Assembly (NCBI GenBank): GCA_036924085.1
Contig: JAVGWX010000018.1
Span: 18,878,464 to 18,942,463 of the forward strand
Source of the DNA: Ariolimax columbianus
Lineage: Eukaryota > Mollusca > Gastropoda > Stylommatophora > Arionidae
Direction of reading: 5' to 3'
Length of the DNA: 64,000 bases
In this document: positions 51,371 to 62,262 of the stretch, in pieces
How the letters are laid out: the number at the start of each line of letters is the position of its first letter
Position numbering within the stretch: position 1 is the stretch's first letter
Made by a program: the position numbers and the translations under genes
The notes under the pieces: generated by a model
What the model was told of the DNA's origin: nothing
The model's database searches: none
The model's input: only the letters and a program-made list of their open reading frames with translations

Positions 51371-52030
51371 TTTCTATATTCTTGTCCTGTGGGTTCCAAA
51401 ACAGATACTATCTTGTAATACTATTAGCTTTAAGAACTCATTATTCCCTTTGGTATACCTTAATCACAAACAGGATACTGTTTCAGAGCACTCATTCAAA
51501 TCATGGTTACTGAATCTATCAGCAGGCATTTCCTCTATGTAAATAACAGGGTGGGTAGAAGCCACGAATTGGAGACTGTTCTAGACTCTGAAGCAAAAAG
51601 CGCGCTGTTGGTCACCTTATGCAACATTCCGTGTGACAGTGGTCCTTTTCTTTTCTAGGTTCCACACAGAACCATCTCGAATACCGATCTGGTTAGAGAC
51701 CTGCCAATTTTATGTGAAAGGCTGTCACTCTTATTTAAGTTCGTGTTTCCTCCACACCGATGAGGGGATGGCTGCAATGGGTCGACAAAGTCCTCAATTT
51801 CTTGATTTGGTGATACAGTCTACCAAGTTTTGCCCTGTTCATCCTTGGATATTATGCCTCCATTTATAGCGTCGTTTCCCAAATGTCAGAGAAATACAGG
51901 AGCAGTTTTGTCAGTGACAGCCATTACAAGAGGACATCACTCTCGTGTACCTTTCGTATGTGACTTTCTGCTCGTGACCTTGACTTCCAGTAAAGTTTTC
52001 AGCAAGCTCTGTTTTTAAACACAGTCAAGA
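51371..52030. other. unassigned interval upstream of the THAP gene
   Basis: About 660 bp. It contains several short plus-strand frames (74-79 codons) with no recognisable motif. No promoter element can be named. Confidence 0.4.
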
Positions 52031-52037
52031 ATTTTGA

Positions 52038-53027
52038 ATGTGGCGACTGGCATCAAAAATGCCTGCTAAATATTGTGTTCCTGGATGTAAATCATATTAC
52101 AACAGGACCTGTGGTTATGTGAGTTTATGCAGGTTTCCACGTAAGGCAGAAATTAGGGAAAAGTGGATTAAATACATCACTAGGAAAGATTTTGTACCAA
52201 CTAATGCCAGCGTGGTGTGCATCAAGCATTTCTGGCCGTGTGATTATACCGAGAAATCTAGAGTTACACATGTGCTTCCACGAAAGTATCCTGCTCTAAA
52301 ACCAAATGCATATCCATCACTGTTTCCCGAAATGCCTTCTTAAGTATCAGTTGACATACATCAACCTCGCAAAAATCAAGAGGAACGCGCTTCTGAATTT
52401 GTGAGAAAACATGAAGAAACAAATCAATGACTGGCTTTCGTCAGATGTTATACAAAACTACCACACTCTTCAGTCTGAGGTTAGTGAGTAATTGAAAGGA
52501 TTGTTAGAAAAGCAATGGAAGTTTACTTTGCTAGATGGAGCTCATACATGTATTGTACTGTACTGCATGGCTATCGAAGAAAACACTGCACCTTTCATAA
52601 CGGCCAGCATTAAGTGTTACCTGACATGTCTGTAGAAGTCTTTCTCAGGAATAAAAAGGTTGCTGCTAAACATCTATACTGGATTATAAACAGTAAACTG
52701 GAAAGGTGGTCACAGCTTGAAAATCTAATGATCCATTACAGTGAATATAAACCTTATACGCCTCAATGCAATGTTACTGTCAGTGATTTAGTAAAGGAAA
52801 CATGCACTATGTTACAAAGTGCACAAGAATTACTACTTTCATTTCAAGAGATAAATATCCCAATATCCGAAGAGCAATTAACGTTTATGGCAGAGCAGTT
52901 GCAGCTTTTTATCACTGATAAACACAGTAAGCGATACAGTAGCTGTACATTGTGCTTTGCGTTCAAGCTATTCATAAAATCACCAGCATGTTACAGATTT
53001 GTTAGAAAATCTCATGTGTTTCTCTAA
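52038..53027 (+). pseudogene. THAP-domain protein, broken
   Basis: The first frame (52038-52343) carries a THAP zinc-binding domain. Met at 52059 gives the classic start MPAKYCVPGC. The C2CH residues follow as C..C near residues 6 and 10, then FPRKAEIREKWIKYI with the conserved Trp, then VCIKHFWPCDY supplying Cys and His, and LKPNAYPSLFP as the AVPTIF-like end. THAP domains bind DNA and occur in host regulators and P-element-type transposases. After a stop at 52341, related text continues in other frames (LLEKQWKFTLLDGAHTCIVL near 52500) and then in the first frame again at 52614 (MSVEVFLRNKKVAAKHLYWI to 53027). Two stops and compensating frameshifts make it a pseudogene, although introns in the middle are not excluded. 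Confidence 0.75.
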
Positions 53028-53265
53028 TGAATGTCTTCATGTGTGTACCTGGTGTGTGTGGTGTTGTCTGATGTGTTTTGATGTATGATCTAACTATATT
53101 GCATCTAACAATCTGTTTCTCTAATGAATGTCATGCTGTATGTGTTTGATGTGTGTTGGGTGTCTGATGTGTGTTAATATATCCTGTAACTATATTTCCA
53201 TCTAACAATGTGTTTCCGTAATGCATAATGCTATTCATAAAGTCACCAGCAGTTACAAACTAAGA
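53010..53265. repeat. ~97-100-bp tandem duplication at the THAP 3' end
   Basis: TGTTTCTCTAATGAATGTC...GTGTGTT..CATCTAACAAT occurs about 2.3 times. CTATTCATAAAATCACCAGC (52966) also returns as CTATTCATAAAGTCACCAGC (53231), so the duplication includes the end of the THAP frame. 53266-53600 has no feature. Confidence 0.75.
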
Positions 53266-53600
53266 ATAGTTCTCTTATCGAGTAGGACGTAGTATGTGAC
53301 GTCACAAAGGATATTTCCTGTCACCACGAAGGCCTATTATTAAAGTAGATCGTGGTTTTCAGAAAGGGCGTATGTCTTGGCTTGGCCAAAATACCTTAAC
53401 TTATCTGGCTCCAAGACTTTCTTGTTTATTTTAATATTTGTCCACAAGATGCGGAATAGTATTCTATATATACCTACATTTCAAATGCATTATTATCTCT
53501 ATTCACTACTTCTTGGTTGTCCCCATTTTGTACGCCGTACATTAAACACGAGTGTACATACCACCTGATCGCTTTCACCTTTAATTTGTGGGTTATTTAT

Positions 53601-53855
53601 TTGAATGTCAATATATGACTCATGTTGGTGGATGTCAATATATGACTCATGTTGGTGGATGTCAATATATGACTCATGTTGGTGGATGTCAATATATGAC
53701 TCATGTTGGTGGATGTCAATATATGACTCATGTTGGTGGATGTCAATATATGACTCATGTTGGTGGATGTCAATATATGACTCATGTTGAACGATGTCAA
53801 TGTATGACTCATGTTGGGGGATATCAATATATGACTCATGTTGGAGAAAATAAAT
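53601..53855. repeat. 27-bp minisatellite, 9 units
   Basis: GATGTCAATATATGACTCAT + GTTGGTG repeats nine times, the last three diverged. 27 is nine codons, hence the repeating GCQYMTHVG and its antisense counterpart; no independent sign of translation. Confidence 0.96.
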
Positions 53856-53881
53856 TGGGTCATTGGTATTCTCTTAACTTA

Positions 53882-54350
53882 TGTTAACTTAACTTCCTTA
53901 TACTGGTTTAGAAGACTATGTATACAACCAACGTCTTTGACATTCTCGTGACCTAAAAATGAATATGCCTATTCACTCTATTCTTGAATGCATTAATTGA
54001 CGTTGCCTCCACTATTTCTTGGAGCAATGTATTTCAAATATTCACCACTATCTGACTATAATCATATTTCCTGGATCTAATCTGGACCTTTATAAAATTA
54101 ATTAGTGGCTGTGCCCTCTTGTTCTAGTAGACGGCTGTATTTTGAAAAAAGAAATGATATAATCTAATTTATAATTTCCGTTGACTATCTTATAAACCTC
54201 GAAGTCTTCTCTTTTCTAGGCACTGCAGTTCTTTTTTTCTGAGTCTTTCTTCATAACTATAATTCCAGAATCTCACTACCAGTTGTGTCGCTCTTCTTTG
54301 TATCCTTTCCACCACGTTAACATTCCTTTTAGGATATAAACTACAAGTTC
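53882..54350 (-). mobile_element. 3' end of the CR1-like LINE
   Basis: TTAACTTAACTTCCTTATAC, CTGGTTTAGAAGAC, TTGAATGCATTAATTGACGT, GTGGCTGTGCCCTCTTGTTC and CTTCATAACTATAATTCCAG match the copies at 2.85, 9.9, 21.3 and 22.55 kb. It is the longest 3' untranslated version in the window. Confidence 0.85.
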
Positions 54351-54359
54351 TACTCTCTA

Positions 54360-54890
54360 GTTATCATAGTTTCTGTTATCTCAGTGTTAATAACCAATCC
54401 ATACACTTGACTTTTATTTCTGACTTGAATCATCAATTCCTGCATTGCTTGCTTGCTTTGACCCAGCAGAACTGCGTCATCCGTGTTTCTGAGATTATAT
54501 ATAGATACTCTACCGATACTAAATTCTCATATTTACTCTATTAAACGAAATATATGTTCTATGAATGTTAAACAACCAAGGGGACAGTGCACATCCCAGG
54601 CATGGATACATGGGGAGTTAAACCTCACAGATCTTATAGAGCCTATTTTCTCCCAGTAGACGTTACTGAGTATTCTTGTGTATTTTCTATCCTTTCCGCT
54701 GTTTTCAGATGTCATTATTTTTTCATGCAGAACTTGTTTCAGACTCATCTTATCTCATTTAGATGACCGGAAGTCTTCCTTCATTTATCATCAGTGTTGT
54801 AGTTTATACGTTCATCCATTCTTCTGTAGTTTTTCATTCGCACCTTCAATCCATCAATTTCTTGCCTCTCTCATGCTCTGAAGGATTATT
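54360..54890 (-). pseudogene. LINE reverse transcriptase fragment (RTE-like)
   Basis: Broken minus-strand frames contain LSPWLFNI (palm turn, about 54590-54560), then QAMQELMIQVRNKSQVYGLV and INTEITET (about 54450-54375), matching the L.P.LFNI...L..L...V....GL.IN..KT order of RTE-like reverse transcriptases. The catalytic box is not readable. Confidence 0.6.
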
Positions 54891-55420
54891 GTATGTTATG
54901 TGCTTGTTCGATGAGAGGATTTGAGAATTAAAGCTCCATGACAAACCACTTAATTTGCTATCTTTCTATACATACCAACCATTGTTCTCACTTTCTGTTG
55001 GATTTATCGATTTCTTACCACACTTCTAGTGAATGACACAGAAGCAAAGGCCAAAGAAATATTAATTGTAGCCTCATAAGAGTCGGGGATAAATTGTTAC
55101 GAACTTCATTGTATGAAGTATGAGCTTTTTGTCAGCCAAGGGTGACCAATCTTCATGCCTCGTTATCTTCGTTTCCATAACTACGTCGGTGCTTATTTAC
55201 AGCTCGGAACAAACTTGGTACTTATTAAACGACGAGTAAGAGCTCTAACTGCTCAGCCAGACACTCACGTGAGGAAAGGAAGCCTACACCTGGTCAACGA
55301 ACAGCAGGAAAACAAAGGTTACTGTGTAAATTGCCTCGTATTTGAGGTCATAATAATAACTTTTCATTCGCTCCATTTGTTATTGTATGTACAACTTATC
55401 TTAACCAGATTTTATGAAGG
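54891..55420. other. unassigned interval
   Basis: About 530 bp. A plus-strand frame 55155-55445 (96 codons) has no recognisable motif and runs into the SINE head, so I do not call it a gene. Confidence 0.35.
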
Positions 55421-55783
55421 AGGAGGTTCAGGGGTCTGGAGGTAAGGTGTCCCCCTCGGGTGTAGAAGGTCGCGAGTTCGAATCATGGTAGAGACATGCA
55501 TTTTTTCACATGAATCTTCTGGTAAATATTCCCCTGATCTCCTAGTGTAGTTATAGTTATTGCCCATAACCACACCATCAGACGGTTATGTCGTAATAAT
55601 GTGATGTGCGCTGTATTTGGATTATAGTGAGGAAGATTATGCACTGGTCATCAATCTCACTCTTGTCCCAAGTTACCTTAGATCAGTGGCAAGACTATTG
55701 GGCGAGACGACTGGGGGTAACTTTGGGATGCATGCACTCTGGTTTACCTCTCGTGAGACCAGGATACGCTTGAAACTTGCGGT

Positions 55784-56351
55784 TCTTCATCTTTTACTTC
55801 TTCGTACGCTGTCATTCGTCAACCTTAATTTTTTTCAAAAAAAGCAGCGGTCATCCTGAGGCTGTCGACACTGCCATAGAGCTTGTCTAGTGTTGCCACT
55901 GGTGATGGCCATATCTGCTTTCTCTGGTCCTCGTATGTAGGGCAGTTTTGCAGCAGATGTTCAGCGGTCATTTTCCAAGTACCGCATGTGTATTCGTCAG
56001 TGCCACCTATCTTCAGTTTATTGAATAGGTGGTACCTCAGTCTATTGTGGCCAGTGCGAAGCCTGAAGACCACGACCTGCTCTCTTCTGTTCAACTGGTA
56101 ATAGGCATCGATTTTTGTGTAGCCAGTATGTTCTGTTTCCCATTTGGTCATGTATCTAGCTCTAAAAAGCCTTTTTGACTCTTCGTATGTCACACTAGGA
56201 TCTGGTTGTGGTAGTCTTGCACCTTCTTTTGCCAGTCTGTCTGCCTCCTCGTTACCTTGGATGTTACAGTGGGATGGAACCCACAGTACCACTGCTCTTT
56301 TTGGTGCGGACTGCTGGCATAGTTGACAGAGTACTGCACTTAAATCGTTAA
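55784..56351 (-). mobile_element. 5'-truncated RNase H LINE, third copy
   Basis: Minus strand from LNDLSAVLCQLCQQSAPK to the degenerate (GAA)n tail near 55784. A GAAACTTGC direct repeat is present at the two ends (about 55771-55779 and 56353-56361). More diverged from the copies at 12.2 and 22.9 kb than they are from each other. Confidence 0.88.
55825..56292 (-). pseudogene. RNase H C-terminal fragment of the LINE
   Basis: 155 codons open: VLWVPSHCNIQGNEEADRLA contains the last RNase H acid. Then come YEESKRLFRARYMTKWETEH, FRLRTGHNRLRYHLFNKLKI, and the Cys-rich tail with GTDEYTCGTWKM. There the Cys spacing seen in the other copies (CTDECPCG) is partly lost. The first three catalytic acids lie upstream of the truncation, so it is inactive. 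It documents an older insertion of the same family. Confidence 0.88.
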
Positions 56352-56559
56352 GAAACTTGCTGGATTCAATCGCCCACCGTTTCCGTTCATCACTGTGAGA
56401 GGCGATTGCCTTAACCTCTTGACTACAGCGATCCTCAGTGAAAAGTGTTAAGCACGTTAAAAATCCCTTGGCAGTCAGGAATCGAAAAGAGTAGGCTTAA
56501 CGGTCGCTGCCCAGACAGAAATTAAAAACGTAATTCTAGTAATAAATCTATCCAAATTA

Positions 56560-56650
56560 TTTGTACCTTCCACCAGGTCTAGTAAGCCGCAGGAAGTTTA
56601 CATGCTACGGATATCCGTACATGCATGTTTAAAAACCAGTATTCCAAGTA
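56560..56650 (+). repeat. SINE family 3 tail fragment
   Basis: CCACCAGGTCTAGTAAGCCG and CAGGAAGTTTACATGCTACG match 42770-42815. Confidence 0.6.
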
Positions 56651-56659
56651 GTATGAATG

Positions 56660-56855
56660 CCTGATTTCAGTCATTTGTTGAACCATTGGTCCAATATTGC
56701 ATTTGGCTTTTTTATCCTTTTTTTAAGAAAGCTTTATTCCAGTCATCGGTTGAACCATCGGTCCAACATTGCATTTAGCTTTTGTAACCTTCTTTTATGA
56801 GTGCCTGATTCGAGTCATGTGTTGACCAGCTTTAAGTAAAGACGTATTCCAGCAA
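56660..56855. repeat. ~88-bp tandem duplication
   Basis: GTCAT(T/C)(T/G)GTTGAACCAT, GGTCCAA(T/C)ATTGCATTT and CCTTTTTT-type text occur twice, with a partial third copy. 56856-57055 has no feature. Confidence 0.7.
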
Positions 56856-57057
56856 TTTGCAATAGTGGTTCCAAGCAGCGGTTTTTACATGGGGACATTA
56901 GGATCCCTATGTACAAACCTTCTTTAGTTGCCTACTGCGAAATGCACAAAGGAAGCAGTCTTGTTATTCTGTTTGCTCAGTGAACCACTCGGATGGATTA
57001 TCTCATATTGGATGGAGTTTGCTCAGTAAATTTAACCACTTTCACTTTTCTGTTTAA

Positions 57058-57401
57058 TGCTCTCTCTCTGTCACGCTCTAATACTTTCTCTCTCTGTCGC
57101 TCTCTCTTTCTCTCTCTCTCTCTATCTCTCTCTCTCCTGTACCTCTTTGTATATGTCTTCCGTGTACTTACAATAGTTTTGTCTTTATTACTGTTGTCTC
57201 TACTGCGTTTATTATCTCTCTAGTGTTCATTATTCTCTCTTTACCTCTCTAACTATATACCCACCTTTCTCTAGTGTTCATTATTCTCTCTTTACCTCTC
57301 TAACTATATACCCACCTTTCTCTAGTGTACACTATTCTCTCGTTACCTCTCTATGTATCCCACGCTTCCTATTCGCCTCTCTCTCTCTCTCTTTCTTTCT
57401 T

Positions 57402-57437
<36 letters not shown>

Positions 57438-57440
57438 ACC
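57058..57440. repeat. CT-rich tract with 52-bp repeat
   Basis: (CT)n at about 57085-57140 and 57376-57425, (ATCT)n at 57420-57437. In between, TTATTCTCTCTTTACCTCTC, TAACTATATACCCACCTTTC and TCTAGTGT recur about 2.5 times at 52 bp. Confidence 0.9.
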
Positions 57441-57679
57441 CAGATTCATTTCGCTGCAGTCCTCATCTCACTCCTTTCACATTTCTCCCGCTATCAACAT
57501 GCACTTATCCAGCCTATCTCCCAAGCTCCATTCATAGTGTCCTGTATACCTCTGTATCATCATTCTCACCAATGGTTTTGACTGCAAGCAACTCGACATC
57601 TCGTGGAACATCATGACAAACACCTGAATTCCCAACACACCTGATTCCCCTAGAGAAAACACTACATCAGGAACAAGAA

Positions 57680-58520
57680 GAAAATGTTAAAACAACTGGG
57701 GAAGCATCCGACTGTTTTCAAGTGCAAAATGGGAATTAGACAAGAATGATTATCCTCCCCTCGTTCATTCAACATGTATGCAGAAACCATTTGATAAATA
57801 TAAAAAAACGACCACAATTTTGAACAGTTCCATCCGTTTGCAATCGATGGAGATTAACGAACTCGGATAAGCTGATGAGACAGCTATTTTCACAACAAAA
57901 CAACGCGGAGAGGGGTTAGAACAGATGGTCCTGTCTGGCAATCAACACAGAAGAAGAACGTTTCTACCTCAGCATCAAAATAATAACCACCGATGAAGCA
58001 CCAAAAACAAAGAACAATAAAAAAGACGCAAAGTTGCCTTAGGAGATGAAGAAATCTAAATGTCACAAGTTTTGAATATCTCGGCTCCATTAAAGACAAG
58101 AAAAGAAACTTCCAGCAGGAAATCAGAAGAATAATGGCCATGGAAACGCAAAGGTTACATACAATGAGGAACGAACGTTTGGTAGAAAATTTACAAACAA
58201 GAATAGAAATCCTAGCATCTTCCCTGTGGTAATGTACACATTCGAAACAAGGACCATCACACAAACACTGAACTATAACATAATTCAAACTCAATACGTC
58301 CACATTTCAAACAGATACACACACGCTTCCATACACTGGCCAACACGTTCTGATATCACCAAAAGGCCTACATTCTGTGGTGGAAAATGCGTGTCTGCAC
58401 CAGAACAATCCACAAACGCAAACCTTCAATAACAAATGTAAAAAAACTGCATGACAGATTTCAGAATACCACGAATAACTTGAGAGAGACAAAAACCACA
58501 GATATTCTAACAGAGCTGAA
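57680..58520 (+). pseudogene. LINE reverse transcriptase relic
   Basis: Plus-strand broken frames: FKCKMGIRQE and SSPRSFNMYAETI (RT palm, about 57720-57790). Then FEYLGSIKDKKRNFQQEIRR, IMAMETQRLHTMRNERLVEN and LQTRIEILASSLW (about 58068-58230), the YLGS...TR..I..A.LW order of RTE-like ORF2 proteins. Many stops. Confidence 0.6.
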
Positions 58521-58524
58521 TAAA

Positions 58525-58690
58525 GAACAGTATTGGCTCATAAACAGCATTGGCTCGTAAACAGCATTGGCTCATAAACAGCATTGGCTCATAAACAGCA
58601 TTGGCTCGTAAACAGCATTGGCTAGTAAACAGCATTGGCTCGTAAACAGCATTGGCTAGTAAACAGCATTGGCTAGTAAACAGCATTGCA
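58525..58690. repeat. 17-bp minisatellite
   Basis: AACAGCATTGGCTCGTA repeats about ten times, with TCATA and TAGTA variants. Confidence 0.94.
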
Positions 58691-58727
58691 ATCCAAGTAG
58701 CATGTCATATTCCTAACATCGCTTATT

Positions 58728-58810
58728 ACAGCCGTCAACCTAATTGGCTGCTATAACGTACTTGGCGGTACGTTAGGTTGCCATTACTTTCTGTACGCGA
58801 AGAAGTTATC
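58728..58810 (-). repeat. SINE family 3 fragment
   Basis: Reverse complement reads AGAAAGTAATGGCAACCTAA, CGTACCGCCAAGTACGTTAT, AGCAGCC, matching the body of family 3. 58811-59035 has no feature. Confidence 0.65.
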
Positions 58811-59039
58811 GTATAGAGGGAAAGAAAACTGGAATGGGAAACTATAATACATTAACCAGATCAACAACACAGTGGCTCAAGAATAAAATCAGCTATATTG
58901 GTACCTATTACACGAGATAGAGAATGGATGTGATGGAATACGATATGATGATGATGTAATCACAAAGTAGTAAATGTCTTCATGATAAACGCGACTTCAT
59001 ATTGCTTACTCTAAGCCCTTTGTGAGTTGGGTAACTTCA

Positions 59040-59475
59040 TTCACTATTTCTAAGCTCTTTGTGAGTGTGAGCGACCAGACTTCATTGTACTAGTTCTGAG
59101 CTCTTTGTGAGTGTGAGCGACCAGACTTCATTGTACTAGTTCTGAGCTCTTTGTGAGTGTTAGCGATCAGACTTCATTGTACTAGTTCTGAGCTCTTTGG
59201 GAGTGTGAGCGACCAGACTTCATTGTACTAGTTCTGAGCTCTCTGTGAGTGTGAGTGACTAGCCTTTATTGCACTAGTTCTGAGATATTTGTGAGTGTCA
59301 GTGACTAGCCTTTATTGCACTAGTTCTGAGATATTTATGAGTGTCAGTGACTAGCCTTTATTGCACTAGTTCTGAGATATTTGTGAGTGTGAGTGACTAG
59401 CCTTTATTGGTCTAGATCTGATTTATTTGTGAATTCGAGGGGCCAGACTGTATTGCACTAGATCTGAGCACATTG
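59040..59475. repeat. 46-bp minisatellite, about 9 units
   Basis: AGCTCTTTGTGAGTGTGAGC + GACCAGACTTCATTGTACTAGTTCTG recurs every 46 bp (59053, 59099 and onward). Later units carry AGATATTT and TGACTAGCCTTTATTG variants. Confidence 0.93.
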
Positions 59476-59529
59476 TGATGGATGGTGACAAATGTCTTTC
59501 CCCGCTGCCTTGGTTTCCTTAAATTTAAG

Positions 59530-60600
59530 ACGTCTCACTTACAGCTGGCTGGGCACTGTGTGGCGACTGCAGTGGCCCGCTGTTCTACTCCACGTCCCTT
59601 TAAATCATATAATTCTTCTGTGCTCAACTGATGCGCTATGCTTCTAGCCCGGAGATATTCACAAAGGATAATGAGCACTTTAGGTCTTCGACGATCCCCC
59701 CACGGCTTGTAGAGCATGGTCGCTCACTGGACCAGACTGCCTGCCTCTCTTTGGTCTGCATAAGGTAGGCAGTAGTGCAGGAAATGTTCTGGTGTTTGCC
59801 TGGGTCTCTGCACTCACATGTGGCGGGTGTCTGTAAGAACAATCCGGTGAAGGTGGGCCTTGCATCTGCAATCAGCCATTCTGCATTTCTCTGTCAAGTT
59901 CTCTATGCTGTTATTTTCTGACTTGTATTCTTAGTGCGATCTCCCCATTCTGTTCTCATGGAACGCTTGATGAGTGCCTTTGCTTCTTTATATCGCTCTA
60001 TGTGGATAGCGAGTTTGTGTGGCGCCACTTTCAGCTTTTGCGATCTCATTTGCTTTCTCTTTTGAAAGGACCCTACAATGGGCCGGAAACCACTGTAAGA
60101 CAAAATATGGTTTTTTGGGAGATAGCAACCCGACATTACTTTTAAATTCGTGTCAGAGTTTATCTTGTATGGAGTTTGGGATGGCTTAGATTACGCTCAA
60201 AGTGTCTGTCAGAATTACCATTTTGCTTTTAGTTGTGTTTTGGCTGAATCTTAGTTGCTGCATGTACAGCTATTGCTTCAGCTGTACAACTGATACAGGT
60301 TTCTCCTCCTGATATGCAATAATTTTCTAAATTACTGTTTGGGTGTGTGAGATTCTAGTATCTCCCATTGTTGCGCTTTCCTTGACCGATCCATCTGTGA
60401 ACAGACGTGTCTAGGAGTTGCTGGTGTACTGTTTCTTGAGCTCATGTAGAACGTGAACTTTTTTTGTTTCCGACGGCTAACTTTTTTAATTATTTCAGTA
60501 ATTTTGCAAAAATAATAAGATTGTTTCCTAGGCTGGAATTTATCGATTCTGAGAACCAAACCCAATTCCACTGTCACGCCATTCTATGCGGTACATCTCA
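59530..60600 (-). pseudogene. decayed LINE RNase H region
   Basis: Minus strand in broken frames: RLFTDGSVKESATMG (RNase H Asp, about 60400-60355), VILTDTLSV (about 60220), VLQWFPAHCRVLSKEKANEI (about 60100-60050), ERYKEAKALIKRSMRTEWGD, a Cys-rich segment with CECRDPGK, EHFLHYCLPYADQ (about 59800-59755), and LKCSLSFVNISGLEA at the end (about 59665). The order equals the RNase H LINE at 12.2-13.3 kb, but the sequence is a different, older family; its tail matches 21.7-21.9 kb. Frameshifts and loss of GNEEAD (here LSKEKANE) make it dead. Confidence 0.75.
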
Positions 60601-60699
60601 AACCAGTAAGACCAAAGTGTTTCAAAAACTGAAATATTAAAACAATCTTTCCTTTGGCCCTATTACATTATTCCAGCATATTGGCGAGGTCATCTTCTA

Positions 60700-61186
60700 T
60701 GAACGTGTTCAAATTAAATCGGACCTAACTGCACCAAGAAACCAAAAGTGTGTCGAAGACAACAGTGAAGATTTGGACACCAATGTTCAAAGAAGGACGT
60801 GAGTTAACGGGATCTTCTGAGACCAGGTCAGGCGCATGTTGTTGTGTCAGAAGAAGCCATCACCAAAATTGATGTAGAAATTCGGGTGGACCGTCGCCGG
60901 AGCTCACGTTTGCCACACTATTGTCACCATACACTGCCTACATTCTGCAATGAATCTCAACTAGTCGACATCCTTCAGCTGTTAGAAACCGAATCACCGC
61001 TCGCTGATCAACTCTGGACGGCATCGGTATCACACCCGCCATGTTTTCCCCGGCTGATTCGGAGGATAAAGAAATTTTGCAAACTTGACGGTTGGATTGT
61101 GCTGTTTACATCAAAAGTGACGTCATCATGCGCATCATACGTATGTTCACTTGGTGAAGTTAGTTCCAGTTTCATTTGATCATGCT
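60700..61186. mobile_element. fold-back mariner element, copy with deleted left arm
   Basis: Ends: TGAACGTGTTCAAATTAAAT on the left and, reverse-complemented, AGCATGATCAAATGAAACTG on the right, between TA dinucleotides (60698-60699, 61187-61188). Plus strand reads KTTVKIWTPMFKEGRELTG and EEAITKIDVEIRVDRRR. Then the strand switches: minus strand 61060-60890 reads SRVDQRAVIRFLTAEGCRLV and QAVYGDNSVANVSSGDGP. Part of the left arm is deleted compared with 4851-5585. Confidence 0.8.
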
Positions 61187-61515
61187 TAGAATCATTCATT
61201 AAGCTTATATGTTATCAACAATAAAATACTAACCCATCGGTTTGGGTGGTGGTCTTCGTCGACGAGTGCATGCGATCAAATCGGTAGCAAGGCATAGTTT
61301 TTTTGTTTCTGTTAGAGACACGTTGAAACATATGTACAGTACATGTCGACTGCAGAGTCCAGCGGCGCTTAATCCTCAGCGCTATAACTTCTCCAGATGG
61401 ACCACAGCGATGGAAGTTAATAATATGGAAGTGGCTTGGCTTGGCTTGGCTTGGCTTGGCTTGGCTTGGCTTGCTTTGTTCGTTCTCAATCTCCCGCTAC
61501 CAAACCCCAAAAGGA
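61187..61515. repeat. (TGGCT)n microsatellite in unassigned sequence
   Basis: A TGGCT pentanucleotide run at about 61433-61472. The rest of the interval shows nothing recognised. Confidence 0.8.
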
Positions 61516-61519
61516 CCTA

Positions 61520-61800
61520 AGTAGCAGAATGTAGTCTAGAGAACGGAATGCGTTGTGTCGTAGTTTACAGCTTGACTGCGATATTTGCACCTTTCGGTCC
61601 AACACATCCGACTTCAGCAAGCATTTTTGCGTACCGTGTTAGCATTCCCTCTTTGATCCCTTTTCCTTAGCCAGTCTGCTCTGTCGCAGCATGTTATCCA
61701 GGCTCACCGCATGGAGGTGTAGAAGGGTCTTGGCAGCTATGCTTTGCTGGCCCTGACACTAGCAGTCAGCTATGGTCGCTGACCGCTGCAGCTCATGCTC
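61520..61800 (-). repeat. dispersed repeat, copy of 27.7 kb
   Basis: Reverse complement: GAGCTGCAGCGGTCAGCGAC, CAGACTGGCTAAGGAAAAGG, TGCTGAAGTCGGATGTGTTG, AGGTGCAAATATCGCAGTCA, CAAGCTGTAAACTACGACAC. Matches 27725-27985 and shares the TGCTGAAGTCGGATG core with SINE family 2. Confidence 0.75.
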
Positions 61801-62262
61801 TGATAGCAAAAACAACAATAGCAGCATCAACAACAGTATCATCGACATAATTTACACCAACAGCACCATTGATAACAACAACAGCAGCGCTATCAACAAC
61901 AACAACAATAGCAGCGACACAATCAACAACAACAGCACCATCAATAACAACAACAACAGCACCATTAATAACAACAACAACATCACCATTAATAAAAACG
62001 ACAACAGCACCATTAATAACAACAATAGCAGCGCTATCAACAGCGACAACATCAGCAGTAATAACAATTATCAACAGCAGAATCAACAACAGCACCACTA
62101 CCAACAACAGCAATAATAGCAATATCGGCAACAACAACAACAATAGCAGCAGCAACAGCAGTAGCAGGACCAGTAAAAACAACAACAATAGCAGAAACAA
62201 CAGTATCAGCGCCAACAACAGCAACAATATTAGCTGCAGCATCAACAATAACACCAACAACT
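61795..62262. repeat. AAC/AGC trinucleotide tract
   Basis: Mixed (CAA), (CAG) and AATAAC units over ~465 bp. All frames are low-complexity (Asn/Thr/Ser or Val/Leu) and none is supported as a gene. Confidence 0.95.

Larger units (their letters stand above)
55600..56425 (+). repeat. dispersed repeat (as at 38.6 kb) interrupted by a LINE
   Basis: 55605-55780 (TGGATTATAGTGAGGAAGAT, CATCAATCTCACTCT, GTGAGACCAGGATACGCTTG) and 56352-56425 (TCAATCGCCCACCGTTTCC, TGTGAGAGGCGATTGCC) together match 38570-38830. Confidence 0.7.
55425..56545 (+). mobile_element. SINE family 1 copy split by nested insertions
   Basis: 5' part 55425-55560: GGTCTGGAGGTAAGGTGTCC and GTCGCGAGTTCGAATCATGG (B box). 3' part about 56430-56545: GTTAAGCACGTTAAAAATCC, CTTGGCAGTCAGGAATCG, GTAGGCTTAACGGTCGCTGC. 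Between them lie the dispersed repeat known from 38.6 kb and, inside that, an RNase H LINE fragment. Confidence 0.72.

Noticed and set aside
61769..62262. Asn/Thr-rich or Val/Leu-rich protein
   Set aside because: Pure trinucleotide repeat; several overlapping frames on both strands.
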